Virus record (IMG/VR): IMGVR_UViG_3300034980_000623
Span: 1-40,390 of that record
DNA: 40,390 bases
Direction: 5' to 3' (one strand)
Source of the DNA: a virus
Shown: piece by piece, positions 27,879 through 35,297 of the stretch
Layout of the letters: each line of letters opens with the position of its first letter
Position numbering within the stretch: position 1 is the stretch's first letter
Program-made: the position numbers and the translations under genes
Notes under the pieces: generated by a model
Database searches by the model: none
Told to the model about the DNA's origin: nothing
Seen by the model: only the letters and a program-made list of their open reading frames with translations

Positions 27879-27929
27879 CTCAGTGGTAGGACAGGTGACT
27901 GTTAACCATCTTGGCCGCGAGGGGCAGTC
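27869..27929 (+). pseudogene. tRNA-Asn(GTT)-like remnant without a T arm
   Basis: TGCCCC (27869-27874) pairs with GGGGCA (27921-27926). Between them are GTAGCTCAGTGGTAG, as in a tRNA D arm, and an anticodon loop CTGTTAA giving GTT. The usual GTTCRA T loop and its stem are missing, and the D stem and anticodon stem have mismatches. The element is about 16 nt too short. Probably a deletion product of a tRNA-Asn; a short CC-GCGA-GG hairpin replaces the T arm. A standard tRNA search would probably miss it. Confidence 0.6.
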
Positions 27930-27953
27930 ATCTTGACTAAAAAGGAGAAAAAA

Positions 27954-28430
27954 ATGTCAATTGCAAAAAGACTAAGAAGTCTAAAGGTGCCACCAGATAC
28001 CATGGTAGCATTAATTTATTCCGATGGAGCAGACTGCTTCATGCACACGGAAGATCAGGTTGAAACAGCAATATCCAACACTGATGTACTAGAAAAATTT
28101 TCTAGTCTTATCGCTACTAGTGGTATACATGCCCAAACAAAGTGGGGTAGTGATGTTCTAGAAGTATTCCGCGAGAACAACCTTCTAGATGACTATGAGC
28201 GCGGAACTCATATGTTTGAAGAACATGTATTTGAAGCGTTATCAGAAAATTATTATGATCTAGATTTGGTTGAACACTCAACTGAAGCTTACGATTACAA
28301 GAGAGGGTTTTGTACTCTCCGTGCGGAAGTCTTGATCCCTGCTGTCGAACTAATTAATACCGGTGTTTATTTGGGAGGCTGGACAGCTTCCTTGGCTACA
28401 GATAGTGGTACCTTATCATTTGATATATAA
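27954..28430 (+). CDS. Conserved phage protein of unknown function (158 aa)
   Basis: Start set at the ATG behind AAGGAGA. MSIAKRLRSLKVPPDTMVAL, then acidic helices and strands, ending G-W-T-A-S-L-A-T-D-S-G-T-L-S-F-D-I. I recall similar proteins in marine T4-like phages without an assigned function. Lies between the tRNA-like remnant and the intact tRNA-Asn. Confidence 0.75.
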   Translation: MSIAKRLRSLKVPPDTMVALIYSDGADCFMHTEDQVETAISNTDVLEKFSSLIATSGIHAQTKWGSDVLEVFRENNLLDDYERGTHMFEEHVFEALSENYYDLDLVEHSTEAYDYKRGFCTLRAEVLIPAVELINTGVYLGGWTASLATDSGTLSFDI

Positions 28431-28484
28431 ATAATGTTCGACAGATAGGTTGACGACTTACCTAATTATAGAAAGTCGCAACAT

Positions 28485-28560
28485 TGGGGTGTAGTTCAAT
28501 TGGCAGAACGTCGGACTGTTAATCCGGAAGTTATTGGTTCAAGTCCAGTCGCCCCAGCCA
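28485..28560 (+). tRNA. tRNA-Asn (GTT)
   Basis: Acceptor TGGGGTG pairs with CGCCCCA (one G-U). The anticodon arm CGGAC-TGTTAAT-CCGGA presents GTT. The T arm has GGTTCAAGTCC, the discriminator is G and CCA is encoded. Length 76 nt. Supplies Asn decoding for AAC/AAU, common codons in the AT-rich part of this genome. Confidence 0.93.
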
Positions 28561-28583
28561 TTACTCAAACAAAGGTTAAAATT

Positions 28584-29078
28584 ATGAACATTTTTGTATT
28601 AGATAAAAATCCCCAAATTGCGGCTGCTATGGCATGCGATAAACATGTGGTCAAGATGATCTTAGAAACCGCTCAAATGATGTGTACAGTAGTAGCCGCC
28701 CACGACATCCATCCGCCGTATCGCGCCACGCATGCCAAACATCCGTGTACCATTTGGGCTTCCGAATCACAAGCCAACTGGCAATGGCTCATCGACTACG
28801 GGATAGCACTCTCAGTCGAGTATACCGAGCGATATGGTAAAGTCCATAAAAGTCAGGGCGTCATTGAATGGTGTCGTGATCAGAATATTAACCTTCCCTC
28901 ATGCGGATTGACCCCTTTCGCACAAGCTATGCCTCCTCAATATAGAAATGTGTGTGTAGTAACAGCATACCGTGATTATTACATGGGAGAAAAAGAACGT
29001 ATTGCGACATGGAAATATAGCCACCGCCCGGATTGGTGGAACCCAGGAATGAAAAATGCGGGAGTAGCTCAGCGGTAG
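28584..29078 (+). CDS. Conserved phage protein, pyrimidine-dimer glycosylase-like annotation in relatives (164 aa)
   Basis: Start moved to the ATG behind AAAGG; a frame start at 28500 would lie in the tRNA. MNIFVLDKNPQIAAAMACDK then H-V-V-K-M-I-L-E-T-A-Q-M-M matches a family widespread in marine phages. Some relatives are annotated as pyrimidine-dimer DNA glycosylases (recollection, unverified). T4 endonuclease V uses an N-terminal Thr, and this protein has Asn2, so that function is not supported by the visible residues. W/H/P-rich centre. The stop lies in the D arm of tRNA-Gly, a 21 nt overlap. Confidence 0.8.
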   Translation: MNIFVLDKNPQIAAAMACDKHVVKMILETAQMMCTVVAAHDIHPPYRATHAKHPCTIWASESQANWQWLIDYGIALSVEYTERYGKVHKSQGVIEWCRDQNINLPSCGLTPFAQAMPPQYRNVCVVTAYRDYYMGEKERIATWKYSHRPDWWNPGMKNAGVAQR

Positions 29079-29132
29079 AGCCCCACGTTGCCAACGTGGA
29101 TGTCGCGGGTTCGAATCCCGTTTCCCGCTCCA
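29058..29132 (+). tRNA. tRNA-Gly (GCC)
   Basis: Acceptor GCGGGAG pairs with TTCCCGC (one G-U), D arm TAGCTCAGCGGTAGAGC, anticodon stem CCACG/CGTGG with loop TTGCCAA giving GCC, T arm CGGGTTCGAATCCCG, discriminator T and encoded CCA. 75 nt. The TAG in the D arm is the stop codon of the preceding gene. Confidence 0.94.
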
Positions 29133-29161
29133 TTTTTTATATAAGACATATAGTTACTTAT

Positions 29162-29308
29162 ATGGAAACAGTAGCAGAATTGACGGTTTTAGCAATGGCA
29201 ATGTTCTTAGCGGCATTTTTCTGTTTGCGAGTTTTGTTCATACCACAGAATTCTCAGAGTGCTATAGAAAAAATTTATGAAGTCGAAGAGAAAATATCGG
29301 AAAAATGA
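29162..29308 (+). CDS. Small membrane protein (48 aa)
   Basis: The ATG at 29162 is the first in-frame start that lies outside the tRNA. METVAELTVLAMAMFLAAFF then CLRVLFI forms one span, followed by a charged tail (SAIEKIYEVEEKISEK). No ribosome site is obvious. Overlaps the next gene by 32 nt. Confidence 0.55.
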   Translation: METVAELTVLAMAMFLAAFFCLRVLFIPQNSQSAIEKIYEVEEKISEK

Positions 29309-29540
29309 CAGAGTACTCGTTAAGACATTTTGCGGATATAACATTTGTGTAACTTTAAAAAAAAGATACATTGCCAATAATTCAGAATATAAATTAGGCG
29401 TTGACGGCTGGGAAGCACAAATTACTAATCAAAAAGAAGTTAACAAATTGCGCGCATCTGGGGTACCATATGAAAAAGGTGAAAAACCAATAGTTTTTGT
29501 AGCTGATTGGGAAATCATCAAAAAGTGTGCCACGAAGTAG
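29277..29540 (+). CDS. Small basic beta-rich protein, possibly KOW-like (87 aa)
   Basis: MKSKRKYRKNDRVLVKTFCG has the N-D-R-V-L-V strand of an SH3/KOW-like opening, which may be a distant relative of the V-G-D-L-V set. The remainder alternates strands (NICVTLKKRYI, YKLGVDGWEAQI) and closes FVADWEIIKKC. Function unknown. About 100 bases with no gene follow, starting with a GGGCGCCC palindrome. Confidence 0.65.
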   Translation: MKSKRKYRKNDRVLVKTFCGYNICVTLKKRYIANNSEYKLGVDGWEAQITNQKEVNKLRASGVPYEKGEKPIVFVADWEIIKKCATK

Positions 29541-29640
29541 GGCGCCCAGAAACCTTATATAGCTAAATATTGTAAGAAAGCATAGTGTTTTGTGGCAAAG
29601 TAATCATATAGACTATTTACATTGACACTATAGGAGAAGA

Positions 29641-30975
29641 ATGGCTAAAAAAAATTATGTCTTAGACACTAGCGTTTGTTTGACTGACGCGGAAGCTATA
29701 TACAAGTTTGAAAATCATGATATTTTTATCCCACTTAAGGTTTTAGAAGAAATTGATGGCCACAAGAAGAGACAAGACTCGGTAGGCTCAAATGCGAGAC
29801 AATTTATAAGAACTCTTGATGAGTTAAGAGGAAAAGCCAATCTTGAAAAAGGGGTTAGGATTGGGAAAGGCTATGGCATTTTAAAAGTAATATCGTATTC
29901 TGTATTGAAAGAGGTAATATTTCCGCCAGATTTAGATATAAGGCACCCCGACCACACGATAATAGCAACAGCGATGGCCATACAAATACATGCAGAGAAC
30001 AGAAAGACCATATTGGTCTCCCGCGATATAAATATGAGGGTTATTTGCGATTCTATTGGGATTGCAGCCGAGGATTATGACTCAGAAAAGGCAATTGCTT
30101 CCTTTGAGGAACTTTATAATGGGTTTATTGTACAATCTTTTGATGATGAAATTATTGAGAGATTCTATTCTGGCGAGGATATCACAATGAGAGAAGATGA
30201 GGCAGAAACTATAATGTTTCCAAATCAATATATTATGATGGTATCGAATGCAAATGACAAAAAATCAGCGCTAGCAAAGTTTAAAAATCATCATGAACCT
30301 CTTCAGAAGGTAATACACAAAAATCTTCCTGATTGGAATATTGATGCCAGGAACAAAGAACAAGCGTTTGCTATTGACATGTTGATGAATCCAAATATTA
30401 AAATTGTTTCGCTTGTTGGAAGAGCCGGCTCCGGCAAAACGTTGTTGGCGATTGCTGCAGGTCTGCAACAAACAATTGGCCTCCGCGCCGAAAACAACCA
30501 CTATTCCCGTTTGATTGTTTCTAGACCTGTACAACCTCTAGGCAAGGATATAGGTTTTTTGCCGGGTTCCATGGAAGAAAAAATGCTTCCTTGGTTAATG
30601 CCAATCCAAGATAATTTAAAGTTTTTAATGGGAGATAGAACCTCATTAGAAATGTATATGGAGAAAGGTAAAATTGAGATTGAAGCACTTACTTATATTC
30701 GTGGCCGCTCCATTTCAAATGCATTTATTGTTATTGATGAAGCACAGAATCTTACTAGGCACGAAATCAAGACAATAATTACCCGCATCGGCGAGGGAAC
30801 CAAAATTATATTAACCGGCGACGTCGAACAAATTGATAATGTATATGTTAATGAGACTTCAAATGGGTTAGCCCATGCGGTAGAAAATTTTAAAGAGTAC
30901 CCGATTGCAGGGCATATGACCTTTAAGAAGGGCGAGAGATCTGAATTAGCGACTCTTGCATCAAAAGTCTTATAG
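29641..30975 (+). CDS. phoH: PIN-PhoH fusion protein, PhoH2/YlaK type (444 aa)
   Basis: N-terminal PIN nuclease domain (1-150) with Y-V-L-D9-T-S, E36/E37 in KVLEEIDG, and R-D129 in VSRDINMR. C-terminal PhoH ATPase: Walker A G260-R-A-G-S-G-K-T267, Walker B in AFIVIDEAQN, and LTGDVEQIDN. In bacteria the PhoH2 type acts as an RNA helicase and ribonuclease. phoH is a common auxiliary gene in marine phages; most phage copies lack the PIN domain, so the full-length form is notable. AGGAGAAG precedes the ATG. Confidence 0.92.
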   Translation: MAKKNYVLDTSVCLTDAEAIYKFENHDIFIPLKVLEEIDGHKKRQDSVGSNARQFIRTLDELRGKANLEKGVRIGKGYGILKVISYSVLKEVIFPPDLDIRHPDHTIIATAMAIQIHAENRKTILVSRDINMRVICDSIGIAAEDYDSEKAIASFEELYNGFIVQSFDDEIIERFYSGEDITMREDEAETIMFPNQYIMMVSNANDKKSALAKFKNHHEPLQKVIHKNLPDWNIDARNKEQAFAIDMLMNPNIKIVSLVGRAGSGKTLLAIAAGLQQTIGLRAENNHYSRLIVSRPVQPLGKDIGFLPGSMEEKMLPWLMPIQDNLKFLMGDRTSLEMYMEKGKIEIEALTYIRGRSISNAFIVIDEAQNLTRHEIKTIITRIGEGTKIILTGDVEQIDNVYVNETSNGLAHAVENFKEYPIAGHMTFKKGERSELATLASKVL

Positions 30976-31027
30976 AACCTAAACAATCAAAAAAATATGT
31001 GTTATATTATATAAAAGGAAGGTTATT

Positions 31028-31333
31028 ATGACAACTGAAAAAGATATTGAGAACTTGATTAACGAAGAAGAGGCAACTAGAAATGACGTGTTAGCCATGG
31101 CAGTTTTGCCCGATAATGAATTAAAAAACATGTTAGTTGAATATGTAGGGACGAAATTTGACAAGGAAGAGGTCACGGTTCAAATGATTGTGGATGCTCT
31201 GGCTCATGAATTCCCAGAATTTGTCTTCTCATTTGCAGAAGAAAACTTTATACGTGGTTACCAATTAGGATTAGACGATGCTTATAAAACAGTTGCAGGA
31301 AATGCACAAGAAAAGATTGCAGAAAAACTCTGA
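31028..31333 (+). CDS. Hypothetical acidic protein (101 aa)
   Basis: AAGGAAGG precedes the ATG and a TATATT box lies 15-20 nt further up without a clear -35. Helical throughout (KDIENLINEEEATRNDV, EEVTVQMIVDALAHEF, ENFIRGYQLGLDDAYKTV). No family recognised. Overlaps the zincin gene by 32 nt. Confidence 0.68.
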   Translation: MTTEKDIENLINEEEATRNDVLAMAVLPDNELKNMLVEYVGTKFDKEEVTVQMIVDALAHEFPEFVFSFAEENFIRGYQLGLDDAYKTVAGNAQEKIAEKL

Positions 31334-31976
31334 CTTTTATACACCCTCGGGAATACATGTTTATTTCAAAGACGAAATTATAAACGATGTAGACGCCGAA
31401 GTAGTGATATCGAAAGTGGAATCAAAGATCCCGCTCCATTTATTGTCAGAGATAGAGATGATAATTGTTGGCTGGTTTGACGAATTTGAAAAAAGATCAG
31501 TAAACGCGTTTTATGATTCTGGAACAGTTTACATAACAAACATGCAAGATAGTGAAGAAGATATGTTTGATGATATAATTCATGAAATTTCACACTCTCT
31601 TGAAGAAGCTCATGGATATTTTATCTACGGTGATGAAAAAGTTAAAGATGAATTTTTAAAAAAGCGCGCCTTCCTTCACGATTTGCTCTGGAAACTAGAC
31701 TACAAAGTACCGAAAAGCCTCTTCGGCGATGTAGAGTTCAACACAGAATTTGACGACTTTCTACATAAGAAAATTGGATACTCAAAACTATCTCCAATAT
31801 GCCAAGGCCTGTTTGTGAACGCATATGCTGCTACCTCACTGAGAGAATATTTTGCTACGATGTTCACAGAATTTTACTTAGATTCAGATCACTCATACTT
31901 GAAAAAATTGTGCCCAATACTATATAAAAAGATTTTTCTACTCCAAGATCCGAATAAGCTTGACAACGAATATTAA
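31302..31976 (+). CDS. Zincin-like metallopeptidase (224 aa)
   Basis: Zinc motif D-I-I-H-E-I-S-H-S-L-E-E (HEISH) at about residues 94-98. A later R-E-Y-F-A-T-M-F-T-E-F segment could supply the third ligand (E). The ATG at 31302 is preferred (AGGA just upstream); ATG 31278 is an alternative. Similar putative peptidases occur in marine phages. It differs from the zincin at 19992 in everything but the motif. Its last codons contain the -35 of the next promoter. Confidence 0.78.
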   Translation: MHKKRLQKNSDFYTPSGIHVYFKDEIINDVDAEVVISKVESKIPLHLLSEIEMIIVGWFDEFEKRSVNAFYDSGTVYITNMQDSEEDMFDDIIHEISHSLEEAHGYFIYGDEKVKDEFLKKRAFLHDLLWKLDYKVPKSLFGDVEFNTEFDDFLHKKIGYSKLSPICQGLFVNAYAATSLREYFATMFTEFYLDSDHSYLKKLCPILYKKIFLLQDPNKLDNEY

Positions 31977-31988
31977 GTCGGTTATACT
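31960..31988 (+). promoter_or_regulatory. Consensus promoter of the nuclease-glycan operon
   Basis: TTGACA (31960-31965), a 17 bp spacer, TATACT (31983-31988), then TAAGGAG before the ATG at 32010. All genes from there to the window end overlap or nearly overlap, so it may drive the whole block. Confidence 0.8.
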
Positions 31989-32009
31989 AATGGTAAGGAG
32001 AGGCACAAC

Positions 32010-32780
32010 ATGGCACACATATCATATTCAGAACTAAAGGATTGGGATTTTTGTCCCTTTTATCACAAACTTACACGCGTCGAAAAAATCGATGGATTTA
32101 CCGGGAATGAATATACGGCATTTGGATCGGCTTTACACTCTGTGTGTGAAAAAAAGTTGCTTCAAAAAGAAATAGAGGATGATTTTTTTGTCAAAGAGCT
32201 AAAAAAGAACATTGCGTCTTTAGACGAAGACCATGAAATAAATAAAAAGCTCGTTCTTGATATGATTGGTCAAGGCAAAAGAATTATTCCTGAAATTGAA
32301 GATGCATTGAACGAGTATTTTGAAGAATATGAAGTACTTGCTGTTGAGATGCCTTTAATGGAAGATATTCCGGACGAAGAAGATTATAAATTTAAAGGCT
32401 TTATAGATGCCATTGTAGCCACTCCAGACGGAAAGATACATATCTTTGACTGGAAGACTTGTTCTTGGGGCTGGGACACCAAGAAACGCAGCGAACCTAT
32501 GATTACCTATCAACTTACCTTATATAAAAACTATTTTTGTCAAAAGACAGGCGCCGACCCAAAAATGGTAGAAACCCACTTTGCATTACTCAAAAGAACC
32601 GCCAAGAAAAATCCGGTAGAGTTTTTTAGAGTAACGAGCGGCCCGAAAAAAACTGAAAATGCGCTTAAATTATTGAGTAAAGCACTATACAATATAAAAA
32701 ACAAGCGATACATTAAAAATCGGTTGTCTTGTACAGGTGGCTACGGCTGCAAATTTTTTAACACGGAACATTGCCCATGA
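32010..32780 (+). CDS. Cas4/RecB-like PD-(D/E)XK nuclease with Fe-S cysteines (256 aa)
   Basis: RecB-family motifs: G-S-A-L-H43, G-F-I-D133, I-F-D147-W-K149 and Y-Q-L-T-L-Y. Cys15 near the N-terminus with C241, C247 and C255 at the end form the four-cysteine arrangement of the Cas4/AddB iron-sulfur cluster. Such enzymes are 5'-3' ssDNA exonucleases in repair and recombination. There is no CRISPR array nearby, so a general DNA-processing role is likely. It heads the operon that continues with glycosyltransferases. Confidence 0.86.
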   Translation: MAHISYSELKDWDFCPFYHKLTRVEKIDGFTGNEYTAFGSALHSVCEKKLLQKEIEDDFFVKELKKNIASLDEDHEINKKLVLDMIGQGKRIIPEIEDALNEYFEEYEVLAVEMPLMEDIPDEEDYKFKGFIDAIVATPDGKIHIFDWKTCSWGWDTKKRSEPMITYQLTLYKNYFCQKTGADPKMVETHFALLKRTAKKNPVEFFRVTSGPKKTENALKLLSKALYNIKNKRYIKNRLSCTGGYGCKFFNTEHCP

Positions 32781-32787
32781 GGAACAA

Positions 32788-34071
32788 ATGAAAAAGAAAA
32801 AGATACTAGTAATATCAGATCACCCCCTATCTCCCTCGGGGGTTGGAACCCAAACAAAATATTTTATTGAAGCTCTATTAAAAACAGGGAGATATAAATT
32901 TGTATGTTTAGGGGGCGCCATAAAACATAATAACTATAACCCTATAAAAGTAGAACCATGGATGGATGATTGGGTTATCTATCCAATCGATGGATACGGA
33001 AACCACGAAACCATAAGATCGGTTCTCCAAAAAGAGAAGCCTGATCTTTTGTGGTTTATGACCGATCCAAGATTCTATGAATGGTTGTGGGAGATTGAGA
33101 ACGAAGTACGGGCCCATATCCCAATGGTTTATTACCATGTTTGGGATAATAAGCCTGTCCCATATTTTAATAAAGCTTGGTATGACTCAAACGACGAAGT
33201 CGTAACCATTTCGAAGGTTACAGATGATATTGTCCGAGCAGCCTCTCCAGAAGCTTACGGCCGCAGGATCCCACATGCAGTCAACTCGTCTGTATTTTAC
33301 CAATTTAAAGATGCTGAGTCGAAGAAAAGAGCAGCCGATCTCAGAAAACAAGTTTTAGATGTTTCAAAAAATCATAATAGCCCAAATAAGAAAATCTTTT
33401 TCTGGAATAACCGGAATGCCCGTCGGAAACAATCGGGTACTCTTATTTGGTGGTTTAAGGAATGGTTGGACAAGGTCGGCCAAGATAAAGCAACTTTGTT
33501 AATGCACACCGATGCAAAAGACCCCCATGGACAAGATCTCCCTCATCTTATTGAACACCTCGGCCTCACCGACGGCCAAGTTTTAATTTCTACAAACAAG
33601 ATAGCCCCAGAGGAATTGGCCAATATGTATAATGCAGCAGACTATACAATTAATATATCTGATGCAGAAGGGTTTGGTTTGGCAACCCTTGAATCTTTGT
33701 CATGCGGAACTCCAATAATTGTTAATATGACCGGGGGCTTACAAGAGCAGGTTACTAATGGAAAGGAGTGGTTTGGGTGGGGAATTCAACCATCCTCGAG
33801 AACCGTCATTGGTTCTCTTCAGGTCCCTTATATTTATGAGGATAGGATGAATCAAGGAGACTTTGAAGAAGTCCTCAACAAAGCAATTAAAAACAGTAAG
33901 AAATCATATGAGAAAATGTCCAAAGGCGGCCTCAATCATGTAAAAGAGAATTATAGTTTTGAAACCTTTGAAAGACAATGGGTTGAATTTATTGATGAAA
34001 CAATGGAGAAACACGGCTCATGGGAAACAAGAAAAAACTATGCTCGATGGACACTTAAGGAGATAGCATGA
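32788..34071 (+). CDS. GT4-family glycosyltransferase (427 aa)
   Basis: Start set at the ATG behind GAGGAA. N-terminal VISDHPLSPSGVGTQTKYF is a GT-B nucleotide-sugar glycosyltransferase opening (G-V-G-x-Q), and the C-terminal half has D-A-E-G-F-G-L-A-T-L-E-S-L-S-C-G-T-P, the E-x7-E of GT4 enzymes. A retaining transferase using a nucleotide sugar; acceptor unknown. Overlaps the next glycosyltransferase by 4 nt. Confidence 0.88.
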   Translation: MKKKKILVISDHPLSPSGVGTQTKYFIEALLKTGRYKFVCLGGAIKHNNYNPIKVEPWMDDWVIYPIDGYGNHETIRSVLQKEKPDLLWFMTDPRFYEWLWEIENEVRAHIPMVYYHVWDNKPVPYFNKAWYDSNDEVVTISKVTDDIVRAASPEAYGRRIPHAVNSSVFYQFKDAESKKRAADLRKQVLDVSKNHNSPNKKIFFWNNRNARRKQSGTLIWWFKEWLDKVGQDKATLLMHTDAKDPHGQDLPHLIEHLGLTDGQVLISTNKIAPEELANMYNAADYTINISDAEGFGLATLESLSCGTPIIVNMTGGLQEQVTNGKEWFGWGIQPSSRTVIGSLQVPYIYEDRMNQGDFEEVLNKAIKNSKKSYEKMSKGGLNHVKENYSFETFERQWVEFIDETMEKHGSWETRKNYARWTLKEIA

Positions 34072-35297
34072 AAAAGAAAATTCTTTTAAGAGGCCCCCTA
34101 CTAACAAGAAGCGGGTACGGAGAACAAGCGCGCTTTGCCCTCAGAGCGCTGCGCGCACATGAAGATAAATTTGATATCTTTATCCAACCCTTGGAATGGG
34201 GCAAAACTTCCTGGGTTAATGATTTAAATGAAGAGAGAGAATGGATTGATCAGATAATAGAGAAGAGCATTTTCTTCATTCAACAAGGTGGCAAATTTGA
34301 TTATAGTCTACAAGTCACCGTTCCTAACGAATTTGAAAATATTGCAACAACTAATATCGGGTATACCGCCGGCATCGAAACTACGAAAGTGGCGCCCCAA
34401 TGGTTAGAAAAGAGCAATATTATGGACAGACTTATTGTTGTATCCAACCACTCGAAAGATATATTCGAAAAGAGTGTGTATACGGCGGTTAACCAAACGA
34501 CCAAAGAAGAAATACCTTATATTCTTCAAACACCCATCGATGTGGTTAACTATCCTGTTAAAAAGTATGAAAATCTACCAGAAGTAGAGTTGGAATTAGA
34601 GTACGACTTTAACTTCCTCTGTGTTTCTCAGATGGGTCCCCGCAAAAACATACCAAACTTGATTAAATGGTTTATAAGAGAATTCAAAGATGATGAAGTC
34701 GGATTGGTAATCAAAACAAATATAATGAAAAATTCTTTAATAGACAGGCTGTCTACAGAAAATACAATTAAACAAATTATAAATTCCGAAACAAAAGATA
34801 AGAAATGCAAAATATACCTTTTGCACGGAGATATGACCGATGAAGAGGTTCACTCTTTATATCTTCACGAGAAGATTAAGTCTTTTGTTTCTTTGACACA
34901 CGGCGAAGGCTTTGGTCTTCCGTTGTTTGAGGCGGCCTACTCTGGACTACCGGTTGTTACAGTTGGGTGGTCAGGTCAGTGCGATTTCTTATTTGATGAA
35001 AAGAGAAAGCCGCGGTTCTATGATGTATCATTTGATATACAACCTGTCCAAGAAGAAGCTGTCTGGGATGGAGTTGTTCAGAAAGATAGTATGTGGTCTT
35101 TTGCAAGAGAAGACTCTGCTAAAAGCCAGATGAGAAAATGTTATGATGATGTAACTGCCGGCAATGACTCTGCATGTGAATATGTTTCGGAGTTAAACGA
35201 AAGATTTAACAAACATAAATTATATGATCAGTTTGTTGATTCAGTTTTGCAAGCCGGCCAATCCAACACCGGCGAATCAAAAGTTGTTGTGCTGTGA
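34068..35297 (+). CDS. GT4-family glycosyltransferase (409 aa)
   Basis: Opens LLRGPLLTRSGYGEQARFAL, the Gly-rich N-terminal loop of GT-B enzymes, and carries T-H-G-E-G-F-G-L-P-L-F-E-A-A-Y-S-G-L-P with the paired acidic residues. Middle strand FNFLCVSQMGPRKN starts the nucleotide-binding half. Distinct from its neighbours in detail, so the three transferases probably add different sugars or linkages. ATGA overlaps on both sides. Confidence 0.88.
   Translation: MKKKILLRGPLLTRSGYGEQARFALRALRAHEDKFDIFIQPLEWGKTSWVNDLNEEREWIDQIIEKSIFFIQQGGKFDYSLQVTVPNEFENIATTNIGYTAGIETTKVAPQWLEKSNIMDRLIVVSNHSKDIFEKSVYTAVNQTTKEEIPYILQTPIDVVNYPVKKYENLPEVELELEYDFNFLCVSQMGPRKNIPNLIKWFIREFKDDEVGLVIKTNIMKNSLIDRLSTENTIKQIINSETKDKKCKIYLLHGDMTDEEVHSLYLHEKIKSFVSLTHGEGFGLPLFEAAYSGLPVVTVGWSGQCDFLFDEKRKPRFYDVSFDIQPVQEEAVWDGVVQKDSMWSFAREDSAKSQMRKCYDDVTAGNDSACEYVSELNERFNKHKLYDQFVDSVLQAGQSNTGESKVVVL

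Noticed and set aside
28500-28583. In-frame upstream extension of the 28584 gene
   Set aside because: The extension would translate most of tRNA-Asn; the ATG behind AAAGG gives the family N-terminus MNIFVLD.
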